From NCBI GenBank assembly GCA_013299105.1, contig JAAFJY010000015.1, positions 107,117 to 171,116 on the forward strand: a DNA stretch of 64,000 nucleotides, read 5' to 3'. The number at the start of each line of letters is the position of its first letter. Position 1 is the first letter of the stretch. Origin of the DNA: Chitinophagales bacterium. Its GTDB lineage: Bacteria > Bacteroidota > Bacteroidia > Chitinophagales > Saprospiraceae. The notes under the pieces are model-generated. The model saw nothing but the letters and a program-made list of their open reading frames with translations, had not been told where the DNA came from and did not search any database. Shown in pieces: positions 27,614 to 35,605 of this stretch. Position numbers and translations under genes: made by a program.

Positions 27614-28735
27614 ATGACAATAAAACCTTTCAAATTAGAAAGATTTTACACGATACATGAATTTACAGCAAAATATTTATTGTGTAGTTCGGATTGCGAA
27701 GCCATGAGTATTGGCGATTTACTTGTCTTAGAAGACGGGGCAAAAGAAAGGTTTGAAAACCTTTGGTTAGGTTACACCGAAACCAAAGGAAATCCGATAT
27801 TGCGGCAAGACATATCCGCTATTTATAGCACTATTTCTGCTGACAATATTTTAGTATGTGCGGCTGCCCAAGAACCCATTTTTCTTTTCTGTCATGCCAC
27901 CTTAAAGTCAAAAGACGAAGTAATTATTCAATTTCCTTGCTATCAGTCTGTACAATCTATACCCGAAAGTATGGGTTGTAAAGTCATAAATTGGACAGTA
28001 AATTATGCCAACAACAAACCTGAGCTTGACCTTGATATACTGGAGAAACTCATTACAAATAAGACGAGAGTTCTATTTTTAAATAGTCCACACAACCCAA
28101 CAGGACATCATTTTTCAAAAGAAGAACAACAAGCGATTATTGAATTAGCTCGAAAACACAATGTTTTAATTTTTTGCGATGAAGTTTACAAAGGATTGGA
28201 ACATAGTCCTGCCTTTACCATACCTGCTTTTGCCGATGCATATGAAAATGGCATTTCATTGGGCGTTATGTCTAAATCTTATGGTTTAGGTGGACTTAGG
28301 ATTGGTTGGTTAGCATCACACCGACAAGATATTTTAGAAGAAATCGCTGTTTTAAAAGAATACACGACCATTTGTAGTGCTGCACCAAGTGAGTTTTTGG
28401 CGAGCGTGGCTTTAAGAAATAGAGCCATTATTTTCAAAAAAAACCTTGAAATTGTACAGACAAATATCGTTCATTTAAATACCTTTTTTGAAAAATATGC
28501 CAATTTGTTCACTTGGTTTGCACCCAATGCAGGACCTATAAGTTTTGTGCGTATGAATTTTGATATGGACGACTTAGCTTTTGTCGACAAAGTCGTAAGA
28601 GACAAAAGTGTGTTGCTGTTACCTGGTGAAGTATATGATTATAAAGGTTATTTTAGAGTTGGTTTTGGAAGAAGGAATATGCCCGAAGCACTCACAAAAT
28701 TTGAAGAATTTGTCTTAGAAAATTTGCTAAAATGA
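27614..28735 (+). CDS. PLP-dependent aminotransferase, class I/II fold
   Basis: The 373-residue fold-type I enzyme has NSPHNPTG (substrate/PLP loop), FCDEVYKG (Asp for the pyridine nitrogen), the Schiff-base lysine in SKSYGLGGLRIGW, and a late FRVGFGRR arginine. The opening (LERFYTIHEFTAKYLLCSSDCE) resembles aminotransferases found next to ornithine-cyclodeaminase-like genes, and exactly such a relic follows here. The gene is clearly more AT-rich than the housekeeping genes of the window and sits behind repeat R1, so transfer is likely. The substrate is unknown. Confidence 0.85.
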   Translation: MTIKPFKLERFYTIHEFTAKYLLCSSDCEAMSIGDLLVLEDGAKERFENLWLGYTETKGNPILRQDISAIYSTISADNILVCAAAQEPIFLFCHATLKSKDEVIIQFPCYQSVQSIPESMGCKVINWTVNYANNKPELDLDILEKLITNKTRVLFLNSPHNPTGHHFSKEEQQAIIELARKHNVLIFCDEVYKGLEHSPAFTIPAFADAYENGISLGVMSKSYGLGGLRIGWLASHRQDILEEIAVLKEYTTICSAAPSEFLASVALRNRAIIFKKNLEIVQTNIVHLNTFFEKYANLFTWFAPNAGPISFVRMNFDMDDLAFVDKVVRDKSVLLLPGEVYDYKGYFRVGFGRRNMPEALTKFEEFVLENLLK

Positions 28736-28989
28736 GGGTAATTAACTTTGAAGAGATAGAACGAATCATAAAATTTAATACTTGTTTTATCCTGTTGTAA
28801 AATCTTTTATAGCGTATTTGTTGCCAAATTTAATTGAAACACTTGTTAATTTATTGCATTTTGGGTCTAATGCTGATGCCCATATCATGTCAAATTAGTA
28901 GGTATAGGCGTGCAGGATTTAGCAGCCGCTTCATTGATACTTGAAAAATTAGCACTTCAAGGGCAAAATACTGAGCACAAGGATGCAGT
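28732..28989 (+). pseudogene. Ornithine cyclodeaminase/mu-crystallin family relic
   Basis: An ATG overlapping the aminotransferase stop (ATGA) starts MRVINFEEIERIIKFNTCF, like the N-terminus of ornithine cyclodeaminase family proteins, but it ends after 22 codons. About 100 bp later the frame at 28883-28989 encodes YHVKLVGIGVQDLAAASLIL, the family's conserved C-terminal motif. Roughly 250 codons that should lie between are missing, so this is a deletion remnant of a gene once translationally coupled to the aminotransferase. Confidence 0.6.
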
Positions 28990-29077
28990 ATTGGCATTCG
29001 CCGAATTCGAGGCTGTCTCTTTCAGCAACAGGCGAGCGGGACATCAGCAGCCATATCGCCTATATCGACCCTTAGGG

Positions 29078-29156
29078 TGCTAAATGGTTACGAAAAAATA
29101 CAATTTATGGTAGCCCAAATTAAGGACGAACATGTAAGAATTTTTATTAAAGGGTA
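29078..29156 (+). pseudogene. Possible coding relic of unknown gene
   Basis: A short open stretch (YEKIQFMVAQIKDEHVRIF then a stop) looks protein-like but has no start and no partner. It lies between the cyclodeaminase relic and MITE copy 2, in a region of decayed genes. Confidence 0.2.
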
Positions 29157-29180
29157 GGGTTGGGGTTGCTGGAATGTCTT

Positions 29181-29343
29181 AGCGCATTTTTAAAATTTTT
29201 TGGTTTTCATAAAACGGCCCAGTTTCGACTACTCTTCGTTAGGAAAATGCTCATTATGCGCTGCATAACTCCGCTTTTCCTGACTCGATTAGTCAAAATT
29301 TGCCTCGTTTTCTGACTAAACCCCCAATATTTAAACACACTCT
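29181..29343. mobile_element. MITE-like element, copy 2 (about 163 bp)
   Basis: It is nearly the same as 6866-7027 throughout (for example CATAAAACGGCCCA, CTACTCTTCGTTAGG, ATTATGCGCTGCATAACTCC). The right end is TTTAAACACACTCT and the left end is slightly degenerate (AGCGCATTTTTAAAA). It lies 80 bp upstream of the AraC gene, at the left edge of the gallate island. Confidence 0.75.
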
Positions 29344-29423
29344 TAGCGGAAGTCTGGAATCCGAAAATACACAATGAATCCTGTCAATTAATGTATTTTG
29401 CCTGCATTTAGAATTGAAACAGC

Positions 29424-30314
29424 ATGCCTTTTCCGGTCTATGACATAAAAGATTTCATCGCTCCACACCAACAGCCGAGCATACACTTCCACATCAACAC
29501 ACTGGAAGCCCACCCGCCCTTACCTCCAGGTATCCAGACCCCGCACAAGCACCGTTTTTATGAACTGTTTTTTGTGCAGGAAGGAACTGCCCACCATTTG
29601 GTAGATTATGAAGAGTACGAAATGCGAGCAGGCAGTTTTTTCTTCATTTCACCAGGGCAACTTCATTTTTGGAGCAAGACACGCCGTGAGGGCATCCGGG
29701 GGTTCCGCTTGATGTTCACCGAGGAGTTTTTTCTGCTTTTTGAGCAGGACAACTTGTTCCTGACCGAACTCGTACATTTTGACAACGTTTATCAGCACCC
29801 ACTTTTTCAATTCGAGCCGGGTTTCAACTCACTTCTTTTCACCTATTTCGATCTACTCCACCGAGAATACCAACGTGAGAATTGCTATGAAAAGGCACTG
29901 TATTCCCTGCTTTTTTTGCTGTTGGCCGAGGTTCGGAGGCTTTGTGAAAAACAGCCGCTGACCGATGCCACTAAACACCGAGCACTTCTTTTTAGGCAAT
30001 TTTTATCGCTGCTGGAAATTCATTTTCAAAGCCACTGGACGGCTGACGAATATGCTAAATCCCTGCACATATCGCCCCGCCACCTCAACCGCATTCTGAA
30101 TGAAATGACGAATCAAAGCCTGTCTGACATCATCCGCAATAGGCTCATTTTGGAGTCCAAACGGCTATTGACTTTTTCCGGGCTGGCCGTCGCCCAGATT
30201 GCGGAGCAGTTGGGTTTTGAGGATGCCGCTTACTTCGCCCGTTATTTTCGCAAGGCGGTGGGCATGTCGCCCACCGATTTTAGGGAAAGCCTGTCCGAAA
30301 AGTACCATAAATAG
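29424..30314 (+). CDS. AraC-family transcriptional regulator
   Basis: The 296-residue protein has an N-terminal cupin sensor (HKHRFYELFFVQEGTAHH, then MRAGSFFFISPGQLHFW). Its C-terminal double HTH spans about residues 195-293 (ADEYAKSLHISPRHLNRIL and VAQIAEQLGFEDAAYFARYF, the AraC signature). It lies 96 nt upstream of the tannase gene on the same strand and is the only regulator in the island. It probably activates the tannase-gal operon in response to an aromatic acid such as gallate (inference from context). Confidence 0.88.
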   Translation: MPFPVYDIKDFIAPHQQPSIHFHINTLEAHPPLPPGIQTPHKHRFYELFFVQEGTAHHLVDYEEYEMRAGSFFFISPGQLHFWSKTRREGIRGFRLMFTEEFFLLFEQDNLFLTELVHFDNVYQHPLFQFEPGFNSLLFTYFDLLHREYQRENCYEKALYSLLFLLLAEVRRLCEKQPLTDATKHRALLFRQFLSLLEIHFQSHWTADEYAKSLHISPRHLNRILNEMTNQSLSDIIRNRLILESKRLLTFSGLAVAQIAEQLGFEDAAYFARYFRKAVGMSPTDFRESLSEKYHK

Positions 30315-30410
30315 GCTCGCTTGTCCTGACTCAAGGTTTCAAATCGTTGTGTCCTTTGCAGAAGATTTTTTCGGTCCAATAATCAAATCAGTCTAAATCA
30401 TTTTGCAAAA

Positions 30411-31928
30411 ATGCCGTATCGAATCATTACCACTATTTTTCTGGGTTGGCTTGCCTACGCAAACGTGCAAAACCAAGCGCAAACCGACCCTTTGGTATTT
30501 CCGAAGGACAAATACACTGTTGAAACCAAGACCATCAAAACCTCGGCGGGTGACAAAACCGTCAAAATCCATGCGTACAAACACTTGCTTTACGTGGCGA
30601 AACCGGTGGACAAGGATTACCAAAGCCTCGATGTGAGCGTGCCTGTCGAAATTGACGGACTAGCAGTGGATGCCCAAAATGCGCCCATCTTGTTTGCCAT
30701 TGGCGTGGGCGGCTATATTTCTGTTAACAACGCCAAGGGCAATGTGCCGGGCGGCCCCATGTTCCCTGGCGGCGGCACTCCAGTGGATAGAAGACCGGGC
30801 GGACCGCCACGCATGCAGGGCGGCGGTAAACCTCAAAGAACCAGCAACAAGGATTTGGCTTTGGCAGCAGGCTTCGTGCTCGTAATGCCCGGCTGCAGGG
30901 GGCGCGACAATCAAGCCGCCGACGGCAAGTATTTTGGAAAAGCACCCGCCGCCATCGTTGACCTGAAAGCCGCAGTGCGCTACCTGCGCCACAACAAAGG
31001 CAGGATGCCCGGCAATACCGACTTGATTTTCTCAACGGGCGTGAGCGCGGGCGGTGCATTGTCGGCTTTGCTCGGCGCATCTGGCAACAACGATTTGTAC
31101 GCCCCATATTTGAAAAAAATCGGGGCGGCAGCGACTAATGACGCAATTTTCGGGAGTGCCTGTTTTTGTCCAATTACCGATTTGGAACATGCAGATGGTG
31201 CCTACGAGTGGATGTACGGCAGTACACCCGGCAGAAACGGAGTGGTTGACCAAGCGCTTTCCCAAAAACTTATTCAACAATACAAATATTATCAGGAAGC
31301 CCTGCATTTGAAAGGGCAAAATGGCTTTGGTGCATTGACCGTCGACAATTACGATGATTATATTTTGAACAATTACCTGTTGCCTTCGGCAAATTTTTTC
31401 TTTAAAAATTTGAGCGACGAAGCCCGAAAGGATTATTTGTCAAAAAACCCGTGGATATCCTATTCCATCGAAAAAGGAGTGGCTTTCAAATGGACGGATT
31501 ACGTGGCGCACGTCGGTAGGATGAAAGGCTTACCTGCTTTTGATGACTTCGAACTGAAATCACCAGAAAACATCGTTTTTGGTAACAAAACCACCAATGC
31601 AAGGCATTTCACCAATTTCAGCCAACAACAAACCACTAAAACCCCCGCTGCTGAAATTGATGCCGAAGTTAAAAAACAGGTGGACTTGATGAACGCCATG
31701 TTTTTTATCCAGGCTTCGAACAAAGGCTGTGCCCAACATTGGTGGATACGCCATGGCACCTCTGACAACCACACCTCCCAATCGGTCATCGTCAACCTCG
31801 GTACTGCACTCGAAAACCAGCAAAAAAATGTCAGCACTAAACTTTATTGGGATGCTGGTCACGGTGCGGACGAAGATGCCGAAGACTTCATCGCCTGGAT
31901 AAAACATATTTGCGCAACACGCAAATGA
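30411..31928 (+). CDS. Exported subtype-B tannase (tannin acyl hydrolase) family protein
   Basis: Tannases hydrolyse the galloyl ester and depside bonds of hydrolysable tannins, releasing gallate. The 505-residue protein follows the bacterial subtype-B pattern: PILFAIGVGGY, FVLVMPGCRGRD, GKAPAAIVDLKAAVRYL, nucleophile elbow GVSAGG (Ser212), CPITDLEHADGAYEW, PAFDDFELKSPEN, then IRHGTSDNHTS (Asp452) and DAGHG (His484). The 32-residue Asp-His spacing equals that of the Lactobacillus plantarum enzyme as I recall it. An N-terminal signal peptide (about 24 residues) suggests export. A Gly/Pro-rich insert (about 114-141) lies where the substrate-facing loop is expected. It is the first enzyme gene of the gallate operon. 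Substrate breadth cannot be read from sequence. Confidence 0.85.
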   Translation: MPYRIITTIFLGWLAYANVQNQAQTDPLVFPKDKYTVETKTIKTSAGDKTVKIHAYKHLLYVAKPVDKDYQSLDVSVPVEIDGLAVDAQNAPILFAIGVGGYISVNNAKGNVPGGPMFPGGGTPVDRRPGGPPRMQGGGKPQRTSNKDLALAAGFVLVMPGCRGRDNQAADGKYFGKAPAAIVDLKAAVRYLRHNKGRMPGNTDLIFSTGVSAGGALSALLGASGNNDLYAPYLKKIGAAATNDAIFGSACFCPITDLEHADGAYEWMYGSTPGRNGVVDQALSQKLIQQYKYYQEALHLKGQNGFGALTVDNYDDYILNNYLLPSANFFFKNLSDEARKDYLSKNPWISYSIEKGVAFKWTDYVAHVGRMKGLPAFDDFELKSPENIVFGNKTTNARHFTNFSQQQTTKTPAAEIDAEVKKQVDLMNAMFFIQASNKGCAQHWWIRHGTSDNHTSQSVIVNLGTALENQQKNVSTKLYWDAGHGADEDAEDFIAWIKHICATRK

Positions 31929-31983
31929 CGGCGGCGGCTGTCCGTCTGTCCTCATCAATCAAGGAAAATCCAAACCCGTCGTC

Positions 31984-33276
31984 ATGCAAAAAAACACGCA
32001 AAGCCTATTTGACCCTTCTAGGATAACCCCCTTGCAACGAGCCACCATGCTCCTCTGCTTTTTGATGAACATGTTGGACGGCATGGATGTCATGGTCATT
32101 TCTTTTGCCGCTCCTAGCATCGCCAAAGAGTGGGCGGTCAGCCCCGAAGCATTGGGCGTGGTGTTCAGCATTGGATTGGTTGGCATGGCGATAGGTGCCA
32201 TGTTTTTGGCACCCAAAGCCGACACTATCGGGCGGCGCAACGTGATTTTGATTTGTACTTGTATCATGGGAGCAAGCATTTATGCCACCATTTTTGCCCA
32301 AACAAGGGAGCAATTGGCATTTTTTCGGCTGTTGAGCGGCGTGGGTATCGGTGGGATGCTCGCAAGCACGGCGACCTTGGCGGCAGAGTACGCCCCGGTG
32401 CGGACCAAGGACTTTTGGATCAGTTTCGTCATGGCGGGGTATCCGGTCGGGGCGGTGCTGTCGGGTTTGGTGGCGGCGCAGGTGATACCCGAACAAGGCT
32501 GGCGCATCATTTTTCAAATAGCAGGTTTGGCGACGCTGACAACATTCCCCTTTGTTTATTGGTTTTTGGCGGAGTCATTGGAATTTCTACTAAAATCCAA
32601 ACCCAAAAACGCCCTGCAACGCGCCAACCGCATTTTGGAAAAAATGCACGCACAACTACTTGTAGAACTTCCTCTGGCCAATGAAAACCCCGCAAAAGGT
32701 TCGCTCGCAACACTATTTACCGACCAAAGGGCGAGACCGACGGTTTACCTTTGGACGGCGATTTTTATGGCGTTCGCTACCCTGTATTTCCTGACCTTGT
32801 GGATCCCTAAATTGGTGAGCAATGCAGGTTTGCCCCTGCACTTGGCGATTTATGCCGGCACGGTTTTCAACTTGGGGGCCTTCGTTGGCATCGTGCTGCA
32901 GGGTTATTTGTCCAGCCGTTTTGGCTTGAAACGCATCATTTTTGCTTACTTCTTGCTAACGGCGGCACTGATGTCAGTGTTCGGGCTGTTTGCAGGTTCG
33001 GCGATGATTCTGGTACTGTTCGGTTTGATGGGTTTTGGTATTCAGGGTGGGTTCATCGGTTTGTACGCCGTTGCTGCCAGGCTTTATCCGACGGAGGCAC
33101 GTGCGACGGGCGTGGGCTGGGCAATTGGCTTGGGAAGGGTCGGTGCCGTTGTGGGTCCGCTTCTGGGTGGCGTTTTGATTGGGATGGGCTTGTCTTTGGC
33201 GGTCAATTTCATGATTTTCGCAGTGCCCGCCGTGGTTGCTGCGGTCGCCACCTTGAAAATTGATTTAAAAAATTAA
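31984..33276 (+). CDS. MFS aromatic-acid:H+ symporter (AAHS/PcaK-GalT type)
   Basis: The 430-residue protein has 12 membrane helices. Helix 1 carries MLDGMDVMVISFAAPSIAKEW, the Asp-containing signature of aromatic-acid:proton symporters, followed by the MFS loop 2-3 motif (PKADTIGRRNV) and a central cytoplasmic loop (about 190-245). In this operon it would import gallate or a related aromatic acid across the inner membrane. It lies 55 nt after the tannase and 11 nt before the dioxygenase. Confidence 0.85.
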   Translation: MQKNTQSLFDPSRITPLQRATMLLCFLMNMLDGMDVMVISFAAPSIAKEWAVSPEALGVVFSIGLVGMAIGAMFLAPKADTIGRRNVILICTCIMGASIYATIFAQTREQLAFFRLLSGVGIGGMLASTATLAAEYAPVRTKDFWISFVMAGYPVGAVLSGLVAAQVIPEQGWRIIFQIAGLATLTTFPFVYWFLAESLEFLLKSKPKNALQRANRILEKMHAQLLVELPLANENPAKGSLATLFTDQRARPTVYLWTAIFMAFATLYFLTLWIPKLVSNAGLPLHLAIYAGTVFNLGAFVGIVLQGYLSSRFGLKRIIFAYFLLTAALMSVFGLFAGSAMILVLFGLMGFGIQGGFIGLYAVAARLYPTEARATGVGWAIGLGRVGAVVGPLLGGVLIGMGLSLAVNFMIFAVPAVVAAVATLKIDLKN

Positions 33277-33287
33277 CTGATAGAAAT

Positions 33288-34238
33288 ATGGATTTAACCT
33301 GGGAAATAGCCCACCTCGCCCACGTCGAGTTGCTGACCCCCAAACTGGAAGAAAGCGCCCGTTTTTTTACCGAAATCATGGGTATGTCCGTCAGCAGCGC
33401 GGAAGGCGATTCGATTTACCTCCGTGCTTACGACGATTACGAGCACCATACGCTCAAACTCACCGCCCACCGCCACGCTGGCATGGGGCATTTTGCCTGG
33501 CGCACTCGCAGCGCCGATGCGCTTGCACGTCGGGCGGCTGCCATTGAAGCTACCAGGCTGGGCGTCGGTTGGCATGACGGTGACCTCGGTCACGGAAAAA
33601 CCTACCAATACCGCACACCTGACGGGCATTTGTCAGAAATCTATTTTGACACCCAAAAATACAAAGCCACCGATGCAGACCGCTCCGCGCTGAAAAACAC
33701 GGCGAGCAAATTTCCCGGAAGGGGCATGAACGTGCGCCGCATTGACCACCTTAACCTGCTTACGAGCGACGTGGCGGCGTTTCGGGACTTTCAATTAAAA
33801 AACGTCGGCGGGCGGCTTTCCGAGACCATCATTTTTGAAAACGAGGTGAAAGGCGCTTGGTTCTCGGTCAATTCCAAATCCTACGACCTCGCTGTGACGG
33901 AAGATCATACGGGTTTGAAAGGCAGGTTTCACCACCTGACCTACGCCGTGAACAGCCGCGAGGAGGTACTGCTCGCTGCCGATATTGCCCTCGAAAACGG
34001 CGTTTTTATCGAAACAGGACCCCACAAACACGCTGTCCAGCAGACCTTTTTCCTCTACCTATACGAACCCGGAGGCAACCGAATCGAGATTGCCAACCCC
34101 ACCGCCCGCCTAATCCTTGACCCAGACTATGAGACCATCGTCTGGAACCGCGAAGAGCGCATGAAGGGACAGGCATGGGGCTTAAAAACGGTGGAAAGTT
34201 TCCACTTGCGAGGAACGCCCCTGCCCGAAGACCTTTAA
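33288..34238 (+). CDS. Type I extradiol ring-cleavage dioxygenase (VOC, catechol-2,3-dioxygenase-like)
   Basis: The 316-residue protein has two VOC modules. The C-terminal one carries the Fe(II)/Mn triad: His154 (RRIDHLNL), His215 or His216 (RFHHLTYAV) and Glu267 (GNRIEIAN). The spacing is like that of XylE (153/214/265). The GPHKHAVQQTFFLYLYEPGG region is also typical of catechol 2,3-dioxygenases. It is the only ring-cleaving enzyme in the operon and therefore the likely gallate dioxygenase producing 4-oxalomesaconate, although known gallate dioxygenases belong to the unrelated LigAB type. Family call firm; gallate as substrate is context-based. Confidence 0.85.
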   Translation: MDLTWEIAHLAHVELLTPKLEESARFFTEIMGMSVSSAEGDSIYLRAYDDYEHHTLKLTAHRHAGMGHFAWRTRSADALARRAAAIEATRLGVGWHDGDLGHGKTYQYRTPDGHLSEIYFDTQKYKATDADRSALKNTASKFPGRGMNVRRIDHLNLLTSDVAAFRDFQLKNVGGRLSETIIFENEVKGAWFSVNSKSYDLAVTEDHTGLKGRFHHLTYAVNSREEVLLAADIALENGVFIETGPHKHAVQQTFFLYLYEPGGNRIEIANPTARLILDPDYETIVWNREERMKGQAWGLKTVESFHLRGTPLPEDL

Positions 34239-34260
34239 CCGCAAACTAATTTTTTTTAAA

Positions 34261-34980
34261 ATGAAAAAGAAATTACTCGTCGTCGGCGCACATTCCGGCG
34301 ATTTCGTATGGCGGTCAGCCGGAACGCTTGCAAAATCCATCGAAGAAGGTGCGGAAACCCTGGTCATCGCCATGTCTTACGGCGAGCGGGGCGAATCGGG
34401 CGAACTCTGGAAAGAAGACCCCAAACGCAGCGTGGAAAGTGTCAAAGCCATCCGCCACGAACAGGCTTCGCGGGCTGCCGACCTCATTGGCACGCCCATC
34501 CGTTTCCTTGACTGGGGCGATTACCCCATGCTGTTGAGCGATGAGCGCGTGTCGCAACTGACGGAAATCATCGGTGATTTCGAGCCGACCGTCATCCTCA
34601 CCCACAGCGAAAAAGACCCTTTTAACCCCGACCATCCGCTGGCTTTTCAAGCCGTTGAGCGGGCGAGGCTACTCTCCTGTGGGGCGGGTGTTCCGAGCGC
34701 ATTCAAAAACATTGACCCGCCGATGTGGTACTCCTTCGAGCCGCACCAGCCGGAGATTTGTGGCTTCAAACCCGACACATTCGTGGATATTTCCACCGTT
34801 TTCGACAAAAAAATGGCTGCCATGTCCTGCATGGGCGCACAGTCGTACCTGAAAGATTATTACGCCGAACTCGCCGCCCGACGGGCAAACCACGCACGGC
34901 GCATTTCGGGGAAAAAAGACATCAAATATGCTGAGGCGCACCAGAGCCAGTTGCCCCGCATCACCAACAGCATTTTTTAA
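34261..34980 (+). CDS. galB: 4-oxalomesaconate hydratase, PIG-L fold
   Basis: GalB hydrates 4-oxalomesaconate to 4-carboxy-4-hydroxy-2-oxoadipate in gallate and protocatechuate 4,5-cleavage pathways. The 239-residue protein has the GalB-specific pattern: AHSGDFVWRSAG (in place of the deacetylase HPDD), SYGERGESGELWK, FLDWGDYP, LTHSEKDPFNPDHP, and FEPHQPEICGFKPDTFVDI. These match Pseudomonas putida GalB as I remember it. It is preceded by the dioxygenase and followed after 1 nt by the aldolase, in pathway context. Confidence 0.88.
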   Translation: MKKKLLVVGAHSGDFVWRSAGTLAKSIEEGAETLVIAMSYGERGESGELWKEDPKRSVESVKAIRHEQASRAADLIGTPIRFLDWGDYPMLLSDERVSQLTEIIGDFEPTVILTHSEKDPFNPDHPLAFQAVERARLLSCGAGVPSAFKNIDPPMWYSFEPHQPEICGFKPDTFVDISTVFDKKMAAMSCMGAQSYLKDYYAELAARRANHARRISGKKDIKYAEAHQSQLPRITNSIF

Positions 34981-34981
34981 A

Positions 34982-35602
34982 ATGAAAGAACAAATAGAAA
35001 AGCTCGCCCGCTTCGGCGCGGCGACCATTCACGAGGCTTTGGGCAAAATCGGCGATTTGCCTCCTCAAATCAAGCCGCTCAACAAAGCCATGCGCATTTT
35101 CGGCACTGCCTACCCCGTAAAATTGAAGGCTTTTATGAACATCAATTTGCACCGAGCCTACGCTTATGCCCAGCCCGGCGACATCATCGTCGCCGATTGT
35201 TCGGGCGGTTACGAGGCCGGTTATTGGGGCGATCTGCTCACGGCAGGGGCCATGAAACGCGGCATCGGTGGCTTGGTCATTGACGGCTGCATACGCGATG
35301 CCGACGAAATTGAGGCTTTGGGCTTTCCTGTCTTTTGCCGGGGCCTGTGCATCAAAGGCACGGGCAAGGACACCGAGGGCTCACTCAATGAACCCATCAC
35401 CATTGGGGACGTGTGCATCCGCCCAGGCGACATCATCGTGGGCGACCGTGACGGCGTAGTGGTGGTGCCAAAAGAACGCCTTGCCGAAGCCGTCGAAAAA
35501 TCCGCTGCCCGTGAAGCCAAAGAAGCCGCCGTGCGCCATCGGCTGAACAATGGTGAGACCTCTTTGCAAATTTATGGTTGGGACAAAACTTACGGATTCT
35601 AA
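34982..35602 (+). CDS. galC: 4-carboxy-4-hydroxy-2-oxoadipate aldolase, RraA-like fold
   Basis: This aldolase splits 4-carboxy-4-hydroxy-2-oxoadipate into pyruvate and oxaloacetate, the last step of gallate catabolism. The 206-residue protein has the RraA/HMG-aldolase core IVADCSGGYEAGYWGDLLT, GLVIDGCIRDADEIE (metal and pyruvate site Arg-Asp), GTGKDTEGSLNEP and VGDRDGVVVVP. The ATG at 34982 is 1 nt after the galB stop; a longer frame would overlap galB without support. The symbol follows from the neighbouring galB and galD. RraA itself is excluded by the aldolase-type metal motif, though RraA-like regulators share the fold. Confidence 0.83.
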   Translation: MKEQIEKLARFGAATIHEALGKIGDLPPQIKPLNKAMRIFGTAYPVKLKAFMNINLHRAYAYAQPGDIIVADCSGGYEAGYWGDLLTAGAMKRGIGGLVIDGCIRDADEIEALGFPVFCRGLCIKGTGKDTEGSLNEPITIGDVCIRPGDIIVGDRDGVVVVPKERLAEAVEKSAAREAKEAAVRHRLNNGETSLQIYGWDKTYGF

Positions 35603-35605
35603 AAT

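Noticed and set aside
34982..35602. RraA (RNase E inhibitor) as the identity of the RraA-fold gene
   Set aside because: The metal and pyruvate-site motif (GCIRDADE, GDRDGVVVVP) and the place between galB and galD fit the aldolase better.
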